A DNA stretch of 16,970 nt from CAZNLS01 sp964573895 (GTDB lineage: Bacteria; Acidobacteriota; Aminicenantia; UBA2199): NCBI GenBank assembly GCA_964573895.1, contig CAZNLS010000055.1, forward strand, positions 1-16,970. Reading direction: 5' to 3'. Below the pieces are notes generated by a model. It ran no database searches and was not told the DNA's origin. It worked only from the letters and a program-made list of their open reading frames with translations. This document shows positions 1-7,479 of the stretch, one piece after another. A program made the translations under genes and the position numbers. The number at the start of each line of letters is the position of its first letter. Position 1 is the first letter of the stretch.

Positions 1-413
1 TATCGTCAAAAGGATTTATCGTTCTTCCTTACATGAGTCCTGATCTCTATTTTGCAAGAGAGATGGAAAAGGCCGGAGCTGCAGCAGTTATGCCGCTGGG
101 TTCCCTTATAGGAAGTGGTGAGGGCCTTGAAGCTGAACGGTTTATAAGAATATTGATCGAAGAGATCTCAGTTCCCATTATTGTGGATGCGGGAATCGGA
201 TTACCTTCTCAGGCAGCCCGTGCAATGGAACTTGGAGCCGACGGAGTTCTTGCAAATACCGCAGTTGCAAATGCTTCGGACCCGGTAAATGCTGCAGCAG
301 CATTCTCAGAAGCCGTCAGGGCAGGAAGACTTGCATATTCATCCGGACTGAAAGGGGCACTTGGTGAGGCTGAGGCTTCATCTCCACTAACGGGATTTTT
401 ATCGGACAACTAA
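1..413 (+). CDS. thiG: Thiazole synthase ThiG, C-terminal part (5' truncated by window edge)
   Basis: This is the C-terminal part of the enzyme that builds the thiazole phosphate moiety of thiamin from 1-deoxy-D-xylulose 5-phosphate, ThiS-thiocarboxylate and dehydroglycine, in the cytoplasm. The reading frame is open from base 3 at the window edge; an internal ATG at 33 is not the start. What remains reads as the second half of the ThiG TIM barrel: the stretch V-L-P-Y-M, then A-A-A-V-M-P-L-G-S-L-I-G-S-G-E-G (phosphate-binding loops), then P-I-I-V-D-A-G-I-G and M-E-L-G-A-D-G-V-L-A-N-T-A-V-A, all hallmark ThiG blocks. The N-terminal half with the Schiff-base lysine lies outside the window. The stop at 411-413 is one base before the thiH start, so the two are almost certainly co-translated; ThiH supplies the dehydroglycine ThiG consumes. 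Assignment is secure. Confidence 0.95.
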   Translation, partial: SSKGFIVLPYMSPDLYFAREMEKAGAAAVMPLGSLIGSGEGLEAERFIRILIEEISVPIIVDAGIGLPSQAARAMELGADGVLANTAVANASDPVNAAAAFSEAVRAGRLAYSSGLKGALGEAEASSPLTGFLSDN

Positions 414-414
414 A

Positions 415-1431
415 TTGATATCATCGGCAGAACTCAGGGAAATTCTGGAAAGTTCAGATCCGTCTGTTTCCGAAAAACTTGCATTAGAAGCAAATAAAAT
501 ATCACGCAGATATTTTGGCCGGGCTATTTCCCTCTATTCTCCCCTCTATATATCGGATTATTGCGAAAACAACTGTATTTACTGCGGATTCCGTGTCTCC
601 ATGAAATTCAAAAGAGAAAAACTATCCTGTCGTGAATTTGAAGATGAGATGAAGATAATCTCAGGTATGGGGATCAGGGATATTCTGATCCTAACCGGTG
701 AATCCGAAATTATGAGCCCTGTCAGCTATATAGAGGATGCAGTGAAGACTGCAAAAAAATATTTTAGCAGTATTAACCTTGAAATATACCCTTTGGAGAC
801 AGATGAATATATACGGATGTACAAGGCGGGAGTTGATGGTATTACGGTTTACCAGGAGACCTATGACAGAAAGAGGTATGACGAGCTCCACATCTCAGGG
901 AAAAAAAAGGATTATGATTATCGATTTAAAACTCCCCAAAGAATAGCTGAGTCAGGGATCCGGCATATAGGGATGGGGGTTCTTCTTGGACTATCGGATG
1001 TAGTTGAAGATATATATGCCCTCTATTCTCATTTAAAAAAAATGGAAAAAAGCTATCCCGGAGTAGAATATTCTGTCTCGTTTCCGAGGATAATTTTATC
1101 TCAGGCCGGAAAGGAAAATTATATTGATGTCAGTGATACTGTTATGGTCAGACTCATTTCATTAACAAGAATTTTGTTTCCCCGTATTGGGATAAACCTT
1201 TCAACAAGAGAGAATGCAGTTTTCAGAGATAATGCAGTCAAATTTGGTGTAACAAAAATTTCTGCAGCTTCAAAAACAAGTGTAGGCGGTTACGGCAGCA
1301 GTATAAAAAAAGAACCGCAGTTTGATATCAGGGACAACCGATCATTCGATGAAATTGTGGAGATGCTTCGCAGACAGGATCTTGATCCTGTTTTTACCGA
1401 CTGGCGAAGAATTGAAAACCGTCCTCTTTAA
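415..1431 (+). CDS. thiH: 2-iminoacetate synthase ThiH (radical SAM tyrosine lyase)
   Basis: Radical-SAM enzyme that cleaves tyrosine into p-cresol and 2-iminoacetate (dehydroglycine), the nitrogen donor for ThiG. The radical-SAM signature CxxxCxxC is C50-C54-C57 in the context S-P-L-Y-I-S-D-Y-C-E-N-N-C-I-Y-C-G-F, which is the ThiH form of the motif. Further ThiH blocks are the G-V-D-G-I-T-V-Y-Q-E-T-Y-D segment near residue 140 and S-A-A-S-K-T-S-V-G-G-Y near residue 283. The start is TTG at 415: an in-frame TAA at 388-390 closes the frame upstream and no ATG or GTG lies between. No good Shine-Dalgarno is visible, so translation is probably coupled to thiG, whose stop is one base away. At 338 aa it is shorter than the E. 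coli enzyme (377 aa), but the core is complete. ThiH rather than aerobic ThiO implies oxygen-poor life. Confidence 0.93.
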   Translation: MISSAELREILESSDPSVSEKLALEANKISRRYFGRAISLYSPLYISDYCENNCIYCGFRVSMKFKREKLSCREFEDEMKIISGMGIRDILILTGESEIMSPVSYIEDAVKTAKKYFSSINLEIYPLETDEYIRMYKAGVDGITVYQETYDRKRYDELHISGKKKDYDYRFKTPQRIAESGIRHIGMGVLLGLSDVVEDIYALYSHLKKMEKSYPGVEYSVSFPRIILSQAGKENYIDVSDTVMVRLISLTRILFPRIGINLSTRENAVFRDNAVKFGVTKISAASKTSVGGYGSSIKKEPQFDIRDNRSFDEIVEMLRRQDLDPVFTDWRRIENRPL

Positions 1432-1559
1432 TCTGTCAATTTAAAACCAAAGTGAAATTGAAAATCTGACATAATTGCAGTTTTTTAGAGTCACTATTTA
1501 AAAAATTAGAGATATATATAAATTTCGGCACAAAAATAAATACAAAATAGCATTTTTTA

Positions 1560-1602
1560 TTGACCGTTAATAGAGTGTTGTGTTAAGCTTAATTTTGGAG
1601 GG
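1560..1602 (+). promoter_or_regulatory. Putative sigma-70 promoter and strong RBS of glnA
   Basis: TTGACC (1560-1565) and TTAAGC (1583-1588) are separated by 17 bases in the 176-base gap after thiH. The -35 is good and the -10 is weak. GGAGGG at 1597-1602 lies 5 bases before the glnA ATG and fixes the start. I saw no GlnR-type or sigma-54-type motif. The upstream part of the gap (1432-1559) is AT-rich and holds only a weak 7-bp inverted repeat. Confidence 0.5.
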
Positions 1603-1607
1603 CATAT

Positions 1608-2930
1608 ATGACCGCAAAGGATGTTTTAAAAATTTTAAAAGAGGAAAAAGTAAAATATTTAAGACTTCAATTTACAGATATTATGGGTACTAATAAAAAT
1701 GTTGAAGTCCCTCCCTCTCAATTTGAAAAAGCTCTGGATGGATTGATAATGTTTGACGGCTCCTCGATTGAAGGATTTTCGAGAATAGAAGAATCTGACA
1801 TGCTTCTGAAACCTGATCCGGATACTCTGATAATTTATCCGTGGAATGAGAAGAATGGTAAAGTCGCGAGAACTATCTGTGATATATATAATCCGGATGA
1901 GACTCCATTTAACGGTTGCCCCAGGGGAGTATTAAAAAGGGTCATTAATGATGCAGAAAATTCAGGATTTGTAATGAATGCCGGACTTGAGGCAGAGTTT
2001 TTCCTGTTTGAAAAAGATCAGAACGGTAAAATTACAACTAATACACATGATGCCGGCGGATATTTTGACCTGACTCCAATTGACAAGGGAGAGGAAGCAC
2101 GGCAGTCGATGGTCGATGCACTTTCAAAAGTAGGATTTGAAGTTGAGACAGCTCACCATGAAGTTGCTCCCGGGCAGCATGAAATAGATTTCAAATATGC
2201 TGATTCACTAACTACTGCTGACCGAATTGCCACGTTCAGATTTATTGTCAGAAAAGTGGCGACTCAATACAACCTTCATGCGACATTTATGCCTAAACCT
2301 ATCTACGGGATTAACGGAAGCGGGATGCATACCCACCAGAGTCTTTTCAAAGGAAAGAAAAATGTATTCTATGACTCAAAAAAACCACACCAGTTGAGTG
2401 ACATCGCACTTGGCTATATTTCCGGAATTTTGAAGCATGCAAAGGGGTTTACTGCTATAACCAATCCCCTTGTCAATTCTTACAAGAGGATTGTTCCCGG
2501 ATTCGAAGCACCGACAATGATATCCTGGTCTGAAAAAAACCGGTCTCCCCTTATTCGTGTTCCTGCAAAGAGAGGAATCGGGACCAGAATTGAAGTCAGG
2601 TCACCGGATCCTTCTGCAAATCCTTATCTTGCGTTGGCTGTAATGGAAGCATCCGGGCTTGATGGAGTTAATAACAGGATGTATCCTCCTGAACCCGTCA
2701 ATAAGAATCTTTACAAAATTTCGAAACGGGAACTTTCAAGGCTCAAAATCGGTTCTTTGCCTGAAAATTTATCCGAAGCTCTTGATCTAATGGAGAAGGA
2801 CAAGCTGATCAAAGAATCTCTGGGAGAACATGTTTACGGCCAGTTTTTAAATGCGAAAAGGAGAGAGTGGAAAAATTATATTCAGCAGGTTCATAAGTGG
2901 GAACAGGAAAATTATCTTTCAAGGTATTAA
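1608..2930 (+). CDS. glnA: Glutamine synthetase, type I-alpha
   Basis: ATP-dependent condensation of glutamate and ammonia to glutamine, a cytoplasmic dodecamer. The 440-aa length and sequence match GSI-alpha enzymes of the Bacillus type throughout. Visible blocks: M-F-D-G-S-S-I-E-G-F (48-57), E128-A-E130 with F-F-L-F (metal ligands), H-H-E-V-A-P-G-Q-H-E-I-D-F (183-195), N-G-S-G-M-H (236-241), and N-R-S-P-L-I-R-V-P (311-319) followed by R-I-E-V-R. R59 in G-F-S-R-I-E-E-S-D corresponds to the arginine (R62 in B. subtilis) linked to feedback inhibition in the alpha class. The enzyme lacks the extra insert of the beta class, so adenylylation control is not expected; control by feedback is inferred. 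It has its own promoter and a strong SD, and the MocA-like gene follows after 6 bases. Confidence 0.97.
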   Translation: MTAKDVLKILKEEKVKYLRLQFTDIMGTNKNVEVPPSQFEKALDGLIMFDGSSIEGFSRIEESDMLLKPDPDTLIIYPWNEKNGKVARTICDIYNPDETPFNGCPRGVLKRVINDAENSGFVMNAGLEAEFFLFEKDQNGKITTNTHDAGGYFDLTPIDKGEEARQSMVDALSKVGFEVETAHHEVAPGQHEIDFKYADSLTTADRIATFRFIVRKVATQYNLHATFMPKPIYGINGSGMHTHQSLFKGKKNVFYDSKKPHQLSDIALGYISGILKHAKGFTAITNPLVNSYKRIVPGFEAPTMISWSEKNRSPLIRVPAKRGIGTRIEVRSPDPSANPYLALAVMEASGLDGVNNRMYPPEPVNKNLYKISKRELSRLKIGSLPENLSEALDLMEKDKLIKESLGEHVYGQFLNAKRREWKNYIQQVHKWEQENYLSRY

Positions 2931-2936
2931 TATGCA

Positions 2937-3524
2937 ATGGAAAATATCGGAATTATTCTTGCAGCCGGAGAAGCAAAAAGATTCGGAAGCCAGAAACTAC
3001 TACATCTGATTGACGGGATTCCCGTTGTATGCAGAACCATATTAAACAGCCTGAATTCAGGTTTAAACAGACTGGTAATAGTCACCGGATTTGAGAATAA
3101 GGCGGTTGAAGAGACAATTATCAGATCATTCCCGGATGAAAAAAGATTGAATTTCATTAAAAATCCTAATTATTCAAAAGGGATGATTGCTTCTTTTCTA
3201 TCGGGGCTTGAATCTCTGGAATCGGATATAGAGGATGTTCTAATGATACTTGGCGATATGCCTTTTGTGACTGAAGGTCAGATTGATAAAATACTTAATT
3301 CCAGAAAAAAAGATTTTTTAATTATTCCCCGTGTAAACAATTTGCTTACTCATCCGAGAGTTATTCCCGGAGCTAGATTTAAAGATTTTAGAGATCTGGG
3401 TCAGAGTGAAAGCGGGAAAAAGATACTGAAAAAATATAAAAACAAAATAATTGAATTGGACTTCGGGATGTCAGACAATTTCAGAGATATTGATGTTTTG
3501 GGAGATTCAGAACAGAATTCATAA
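2937..3524 (+). CDS. MocA/MobA-like nucleotidyltransferase (NTP_transf_3)
   Basis: A 195-aa protein of the GT-A-fold nucleotidyltransferases that transfer CMP or GMP to molybdopterin (MocA/MobA) or act on related small substrates. The N-terminal nucleotide-binding signature L-A-A-G-x-x-x-R-F-G-x-x-K spans residues 8-20, and the metal-binding G-D-M-P-F is at 106-110. The T-H-P-R-V-I-P segment near residue 138 takes the place of the G-H-P-V motif of MocA proteins, and D-I-D near the C-terminus is also typical. The start ATG at 2937 is chosen because the nearby ATG at 2932 is in another frame that does not give this protein. There is no clear SD, so coupling to glnA (stop 2930) is likely. No other molybdopterin gene is in view, so the substrate is open. 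The family is firm; the exact reaction is not. Confidence 0.82.
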   Translation: MENIGIILAAGEAKRFGSQKLLHLIDGIPVVCRTILNSLNSGLNRLVIVTGFENKAVEETIIRSFPDEKRLNFIKNPNYSKGMIASFLSGLESLESDIEDVLMILGDMPFVTEGQIDKILNSRKKDFLIIPRVNNLLTHPRVIPGARFKDFRDLGQSESGKKILKKYKNKIIELDFGMSDNFRDIDVLGDSEQNS

Positions 3525-3534
3525 AATAAAATAC

Positions 3535-3894
3535 TCAGAGAAATTTCTGATATTCCACAAAATTGAGATATTCAACAGGGACAGAATGCAGCTTGACTCC
3601 CATGCCGTAGATTATGAAATCCTTGTTAGATTTTTTTGATAACTTCCTGTCCCATCTTATCTCCCCGAAAAGTTCGTAAATTGAAGAATCGCCAAAAAAA
3701 CTTATTTCAATTTCTTCGTTTTTTTCAGGGTTAAATCCGATTGTTTCCAGGTATATCCCTGTCTGAGAAATGTTTCCAGCAACGGCGGAATAGACTTTTT
3801 CCCCGTATTTAACATTTACCGTAAAGTTCCTGGCAATTCTGTTCTCCGATCTTTCGGTTTCGAAAACTTTACTCGTACCTTTATAAGTGCCCAT
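3535..3894 (-). CDS. PilZ-domain protein (probable c-di-GMP receptor)
   Basis: A single-domain 119-aa protein. Both halves of the PilZ c-di-GMP-binding signature are present: R15-S-E-N-R19 (RxxxR) and N41-I-S-Q-T-G46 (D/NxSxxG), followed by the beta strands I-Y-L-E and I-E-I-S-F and later I-R-W and Y-G-M-G-V-K, typical of the PilZ barrel. It is therefore expected to bind cyclic di-GMP in the cytoplasm and alter a partner, but nothing nearby names the partner (motility, adhesion or polysaccharide). It converges on the MocA-like gene with only 10 bases between the stops. The ATG has no SD; instead a possible -10 (TAATTA) lies 6 bases upstream, suggesting a leaderless message. Domain assignment is strong; the output is unknown. 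Confidence 0.87.
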   Translation of the reverse strand: MGTYKGTSKVFETERSENRIARNFTVNVKYGEKVYSAVAGNISQTGIYLETIGFNPEKNEEIEISFFGDSSIYELFGEIRWDRKLSKKSNKDFIIYGMGVKLHSVPVEYLNFVEYQKFL

Positions 3895-3900
3895 TTTAAA

Positions 3901-3929
3901 TAATTAAGCAATTTGTTTTCCAATTTGAA
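3901..3929 (-). promoter_or_regulatory. Putative promoter of the PilZ gene, leaderless geometry
   Basis: Read on the minus strand: TTCAAA (3929-3924), a 17-base spacer, then TAATTA (3906-3901). The ATG of the PilZ gene begins 6 bases after the -10 (3900-3895 between), and there is no SD. The -35 is only a partial match, so this rests mainly on spacing and on similar layouts elsewhere in the window. Confidence 0.35.
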
Positions 3930-3943
3930 TTTTTTAACCTATT

Positions 3944-3961
3944 AAATTTCCCGTGAAATTT
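3944..3961. promoter_or_regulatory. Dyad in divergent intergenic region, possible operator
   Basis: AAATTTC-CCGT-GAAATTT is a perfect 7-bp dyad with a 4-base centre. It lies about 15 bases upstream of the putative PilZ -35, an activator-like position. Its right arm (GTGAAATTTTT, 3953-3963) recurs as an exact 11-bp inverted copy at 4050-4060, nearer the PLP-enzyme gene. The composition is AT-rich, so chance occurrence is possible. Confidence 0.3.
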
Positions 3962-4110
3962 TTCCTGATAGTGCCTATATATAAGTACAAATTTAGGGAA
4001 TATAATTTTAGCAAAATTGATTTAAAAAAAAATCAAAAAATTGTTGTGTAAAAATTTCACAGACAAATAGTATCTTACATAAAAAACAGATTGTACCAAA
4101 CTGTCCGGTA

Positions 4111-4139
4111 TTGTTAGTTGTAATATATATAAGTAAAAT
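4111..4139 (+). promoter_or_regulatory. Putative promoter of the DSD1-type gene, leaderless geometry
   Basis: TTGTTA (4111-4116), a 17-base spacer and TAAAAT (4134-4139) lie directly before the gene. Only 6 bases separate the -10 from the ATG at 4146, and no SD is present. A better -10 by sequence, TATAAT at 4001-4006, has no convincing -35. The rest of the 251-base divergent gap holds the dyad at 3944-3961 and AT-rich sequence. Confidence 0.4.
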
Positions 4140-4145
4140 AATAGT

Positions 4146-5258
4146 ATGAATTTTAAAAGTTTGATTAATAAACCCGTTCTTATTCTGGACAAGAAAAAAT
4201 GTATCACAAATATTGAAAAGATGATTGACAGGGCAAAGCGGCTTAACATTCGGCTTCGCCCTCATTTTAAAACTCATCAGTCTTTTGAGATAGGAAGATG
4301 GTTCAGGGAAAGAGGGATATCCGGTATTACGGTTTCATCTTTGGAAATGGCACATCAGTTTTCAAAAGATAACTGGAATGATATTTTGGTTGCATTTCCG
4401 GTTAATCTGAGGGAGATTAAGTTAATTAACTATCTTGCCGAAAGAATCGATCTGAAACTGACTGCAGAATCAATTAATTCAATTAATAAATTGGGGAATT
4501 CTTTAAGATTTCCTGTTTCACTGATGGTAAAAATTGACTGTGGATATCATAGAACGGGAATTTCAGCTGATGACAGGGAATACCTTGAAAAGATCGTAGA
4601 GGAAATTGGAAATTATGACAAATTGAAGTTGAATGGATTTCTTACTCACGCGGGGCATAGTTATAAAGCCGCAGGACCAGATGAGATCATTAAAATTCAT
4701 AAAGAGAGTAAAGAGATATTTTTAAAAGCCGTAAACTCTTTTAAAAAGGACAATCCCGGTTTGCTTCTTTCTTATGGCGATACCCCGACATCAGTCTTAG
4801 CTGATAATTTTAAAGGACTTGATGAGATCAGACCGGGGAATTTTGTCTTTTTTGATCTTAAACAGTGGAGTATGGGAGTCTGTGCAATTGATGAGATTTC
4901 AGTTATTCTTGCAGCCCCTGTAGCAGCAAAGAATCTAAAGAGAAGAGAAGTTGTTATTTACGGAGGAGCGGTTCATCTCTCCAAAGATTCAATTATTGGG
5001 AAAAACGGGAAAAAAATATTCGGAATTCCTGTCCTGATAAATAATTCGGGATGGGAGATTGCAGACAAGGACTCTTTTGTCTCTTCCCTTTCACAGGAGC
5101 ATGGGATTGTAAAATGTTCTCAGGGATTGTTTTCTAAGATAGAGGTGGGAGATATTATCGGTATACTTCCTGTTCATTCTTGTCTGACTGCAAATATGTT
5201 TCATTCGTATATGAGAGCATCCGGAGAGAAGATCAGCAGAATAGAGGATTTGTATTAG
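4146..5258 (+). CDS. DSD1-family PLP enzyme (D-threonine aldolase / D-serine dehydratase-like)
   Basis: A fold-type III PLP enzyme (alanine racemase-like N-terminal barrel) of the family that includes D-threonine aldolase and eukaryotic-type D-serine dehydratase. K42 in R-P-H-F-K-T-H is the expected PLP Schiff-base lysine. K-I-D-C-G-Y-H-R-T-G lies on a following barrel strand, and Y-G-D-T-P-T-S is the phosphate-binding segment. The C-terminal beta domain carries S-Q-E-H-G and P-V-H344-S-C346, the His and Cys of the metal site that defines DSD1-type enzymes. At 370 aa it is family-length. Which D-amino acid it uses cannot be told; D-threonine or D-3-hydroxyaspartate cleavage and D-serine deamination are the main options. 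It converges on the acyltransferase gene with the two stop codons interleaved (4-base overlap). No SD precedes the ATG. Confidence 0.85.
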   Translation: MNFKSLINKPVLILDKKKCITNIEKMIDRAKRLNIRLRPHFKTHQSFEIGRWFRERGISGITVSSLEMAHQFSKDNWNDILVAFPVNLREIKLINYLAERIDLKLTAESINSINKLGNSLRFPVSLMVKIDCGYHRTGISADDREYLEKIVEEIGNYDKLKLNGFLTHAGHSYKAAGPDEIIKIHKESKEIFLKAVNSFKKDNPGLLLSYGDTPTSVLADNFKGLDEIRPGNFVFFDLKQWSMGVCAIDEISVILAAPVAAKNLKRREVVIYGGAVHLSKDSIIGKNGKKIFGIPVLINNSGWEIADKDSFVSSLSQEHGIVKCSQGLFSKIEVGDIIGILPVHSCLTANMFHSYMRASGEKISRIEDLY

Positions 5259-6310
5259 TATTTTCTTAACAAAAAAATGAGTAAAAGAAAGAGGAGCAGA
5301 CCATTTTTAATCAGTTTATAATTTTTCTGCTTTTCATGTTTCAATTCATTCAGAAGATATGCAGAAGTATACAAAATAAAGAGAAGAAGAAAGAAAACAA
5401 AGGTGATAAACGGAATTCTATGATTGGTTCCTATAATTTTAACGAGCCCTATATTCAGGACTGATCCGTAAATTATCATTATATGAGCAACATATAAAAA
5501 AAGGGATTCTTTAGATGCCAGAAGAAATTTTTCCATCAATGGAATTGTTGATTTTGGCTTTTTTAAATGCAAAAAAACTGAATATGAAAAAAGGAGTTTA
5601 CCCGAATCTGAGATCAGTTTAGAAAAAAATCCATTCAAATCAGATGCAAATATCATCAACAGGACAGAGAGTGGGAAAATGATTTTATTGTATTTATCTT
5701 CCAGTCCGGATGCCAGAATCCCTAAAAAAAAGAATAGTGACCATGGGAAGAGAGGAAATTGAGAAACATTCTGGTCGATGAAATATGAGAAGAAAAAGTT
5801 TTGAGTCTTTGGTTGAAGAAAGCATAGCACCAGATTTAATAAAACCATAAATTTAATAAAATGAAGAAAAAATCTTTTTGAAATAATCCAAAATATTGCA
5901 GAAATGATCAGTGAATAACCGATTGCCTGAAGGATATCCATATAGAGAAATTTTTCTGCAGCTCCCTCTCCCCAGTACCCTATTAATTTACTTAAAGAAA
6001 AAAACGGAAGATGAAGAAAATATCCTATGAACACAATGCCTGCGTATACTTTCAGCTTGAGCAAAATCTCTTTTCCTGATTTATTTCTTATTGTATAAAA
6101 GAACAGGAATCCTGAAAGAAACAGAAAGCCTGGAGCTACAAGTCCGTGAATATATTCGTGGATGCTGAATATAAGTCCCTTTTTAATATCCGTCGAAAGC
6201 AATGCACGAAACAGGTGCCCCTGTATCATGAGGACAATTATAAAAGCCCTGAATAGATCAATGTAAAACAAATGTGTTTTTTTATTTTCAATAGATTTTG
6301 TTAAATTCAT
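5255..6310 (-). CDS. Multi-pass membrane acyltransferase (HGSNAT/DUF1624 or acyltransferase-3 type)
   Basis: A polytopic protein of 351 aa with about ten hydrophobic segments. Its N-terminus carries the signature I-D18-L-F-R21-A-F-I-I-V-L-M-I-Q-G-H32, matching the D-x-x-R-x(10)-H pattern of membrane acyltransferases, and H-G-L-V-A-P-G-F-L-F-L-S-G-F follows. F-P-L-F-P-W-S-L-F-F-F-L-G in the middle is characteristic of the heparan-alpha-glucosaminide N-acetyltransferase-like (DUF1624) group. Such proteins move acyl groups across the membrane onto sugars or glycans; the acceptor is not known. I place the start at ATG 6310 rather than TTG 6331, because the TTG sits inside a good promoter (-35 at 6349-6344). 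It overlaps the DSD1-type gene by 4 bases tail to tail. Family confidence is good, superfamily choice moderate. Confidence 0.8.
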   Translation of the reverse strand: MNLTKSIENKKTHLFYIDLFRAFIIVLMIQGHLFRALLSTDIKKGLIFSIHEYIHGLVAPGFLFLSGFLFFYTIRNKSGKEILLKLKVYAGIVFIGYFLHLPFFSLSKLIGYWGEGAAEKFLYMDILQAIGYSLIISAIFWIISKRFFLHFIKFMVLLNLVLCFLQPKTQNFFFSYFIDQNVSQFPLFPWSLFFFLGILASGLEDKYNKIIFPLSVLLMIFASDLNGFFSKLISDSGKLLFSYSVFLHLKKPKSTIPLMEKFLLASKESLFLYVAHIMIIYGSVLNIGLVKIIGTNHRIPFITFVFFLLLFILYTSAYLLNELKHEKQKNYKLIKNGLLLFLLLIFLLRKY

Positions 6311-6319
6311 ACAGGCATT

Positions 6320-6349
6320 TTTATATATCAAAAGCAGCAGTCAAGTCAA
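6320..6349 (-). promoter_or_regulatory. Putative promoter of the membrane acyltransferase gene
   Basis: On the minus strand TTGACT (6349-6344) is followed by TATATA (6327-6322, spacer 16) or TATAAA (6325-6320, spacer 18). The ATG at 6310 begins only 9-11 bases after the -10, leaving a 5' leader of a few bases at most and no SD. This also argues against the upstream TTG at 6331 as start. Confidence 0.5.
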
Positions 6350-6363
6350 AAAAGATAAAATAC

Positions 6364-6392
6364 TTGTATTTTTTTTTTTGAAGGCTGATAAT
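6364..6392 (+). promoter_or_regulatory. Putative promoter with an 11-T tract in its spacer
   Basis: TTGTAT (6364-6369) and GATAAT (6387-6392) are 17 bases apart. An unbroken run of eleven T (6369-6379) begins at the last base of the -35 and fills most of the spacer. The RBS GGAGGA (6421-6426) precedes the ATG at 6431 by 4 bases. The next 38 bases up to the start hold nothing else recognisable. Confidence 0.45.
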
Positions 6393-6430
6393 TAATTTAA
6401 GTGTGAAGGCATAAATTTCAGGAGGAATAA

Positions 6431-7444
6431 ATGATAAGATTCAGAGAAGAAAAATTTTCAAAACTTTTAGTTCTTTTTTTAGCATTTCTGTTTATTTTCC
6501 AGGGCGATTTCAGCTTTGCCCAGTCAACCCCGCATGATCCTTACCGGGATGCTTTTTTGAAAGCCAAAGGATTATTTGCAAATGAAAAATTTGAAGATTC
6601 AAAAACCCTGTTGGAAAAACTTGTAACAGATCTCGCGCCAATCGAGGGAAGGGAAACTTTTAAAGGTGAGACCTATCTTCTTATGGGCGCAACTTATGAG
6701 AAACTGAAATTCAAAAAGTTATCGATTAAATATTTCTGTAAGGCAAAAAATATCCTTGGAAAGGGAAAAACGATTGATGGCGTGATTCTGAAAGATTACA
6801 AATATTATAAGAAAAAATGCCCGCGAGCCGGTGTAATTGCAAAACCCGGATATAAGAAGAAATCCGGAATCGGAAAACTTTTCGGAACTCTTTTGGGGCT
6901 CGCCGTTCTCGGAGGTCTTGTCTGGTACCTGTTTATAAATAAAAACTCTCCACTGAAAAAGAAAAGTGAAGAGGATACACAGATCACCTGGAGTGAAATT
7001 GTCACAAAATATAAATTTACGACCTTTTGGAAAGCGAATCTGACAATTACCAATTGTAAATCATCAAGTTGTACAGCAAAACTCTCCCCTGATGACTGGG
7101 CTCCAGCTCCGCAACAGTCAAATAGCTGGGATGATACAAAAAATGTTTCAGTTGTCACAACAGGAAACTATGGCTCATTAACACTCAAAATAGAGGTTGA
7201 AATTTCAGGATGTAATAATGGTAAGAGGCAGGATATAATATATGTGGATGGAAGCGAGGTCCTGAATGTAACAAATACTTTCACAAATAATTGTGATTCG
7301 ACCAGTATTGAGAATAATAAAAAGGTATATAATATTCTCCAGAAAAACGGAACCGGAAGCTTTACTTTGAGACATGTTCTTAACCTTAATGGAAATGCTG
7401 TTTCGGATACTGTGAGGGTCTTCTCAAGTACAAACAATGACTGA
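6431..7444 (+). CDS. Exported TPR-like protein with transmembrane anchor and Cys-containing C-terminal domain (unknown function)
   Basis: Not recognised as a named protein. Residues 11-30 form a signal peptide-like hydrophobic stretch ending S-F-A (likely cleavage near 30/31). Residues 37-130 are helical with a TPR-like pattern (A-F-L-K-A-K-G-L-F-A-N-E-K-F-E-D-S-K-T-L, then Y-L-L-M-G-A-T-Y-E-K-L). A basic stretch (K141-K-K-K) leads into a second hydrophobic segment at about 149-169, followed by another basic cluster and a polar, probably beta-rich C-terminal domain (about 190-337) containing four cysteines (T-N-C, S-S-C, S-G-C, N-N-C). The start is fixed by GGAGGA 4 bases upstream. The next gene is another exported protein with its own promoter. 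A role in envelope assembly or surface display is possible, but only as inference. Confidence 0.7.
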   Translation: MIRFREEKFSKLLVLFLAFLFIFQGDFSFAQSTPHDPYRDAFLKAKGLFANEKFEDSKTLLEKLVTDLAPIEGRETFKGETYLLMGATYEKLKFKKLSIKYFCKAKNILGKGKTIDGVILKDYKYYKKKCPRAGVIAKPGYKKKSGIGKLFGTLLGLAVLGGLVWYLFINKNSPLKKKSEEDTQITWSEIVTKYKFTTFWKANLTITNCKSSSCTAKLSPDDWAPAPQQSNSWDDTKNVSVVTTGNYGSLTLKIEVEISGCNNGKRQDIIYVDGSEVLNVTNTFTNNCDSTSIENNKKVYNILQKNGTGSFTLRHVLNLNGNAVSDTVRVFSSTNND

Positions 7445-7479
7445 AAACTAAAAAAAAGTTTTAATAATAATACTCTGAG

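Noticed and set aside
1434..1465. TCAATTT / AAATTGA inverted repeat after thiH as terminator or riboswitch.
   Set aside because: Short AT-only stem with a 12-base loop and no T-run; a TPP riboswitch would also lie upstream of thi genes, not after them.
4017..4036. TTGATTT / AAATCAA hairpin in the PilZ divergent region.
   Set aside because: Low-complexity A/T sequence; no terminator tail and no link to either gene.
4008..4277. Two overlapping minus-strand reading frames (89 and 75 aa) across the start of the DSD1-type gene.
   Set aside because: They overlap a well-supported gene and its promoter, have no SD and show the hydrophobic, low-complexity composition expected from the reverse of AT-rich DNA.
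7444..7462. AAAACT / AGTTTT stem after the TPR-like gene as a terminator.
   Set aside because: The stem is six weak pairs and there is no T-run after it.
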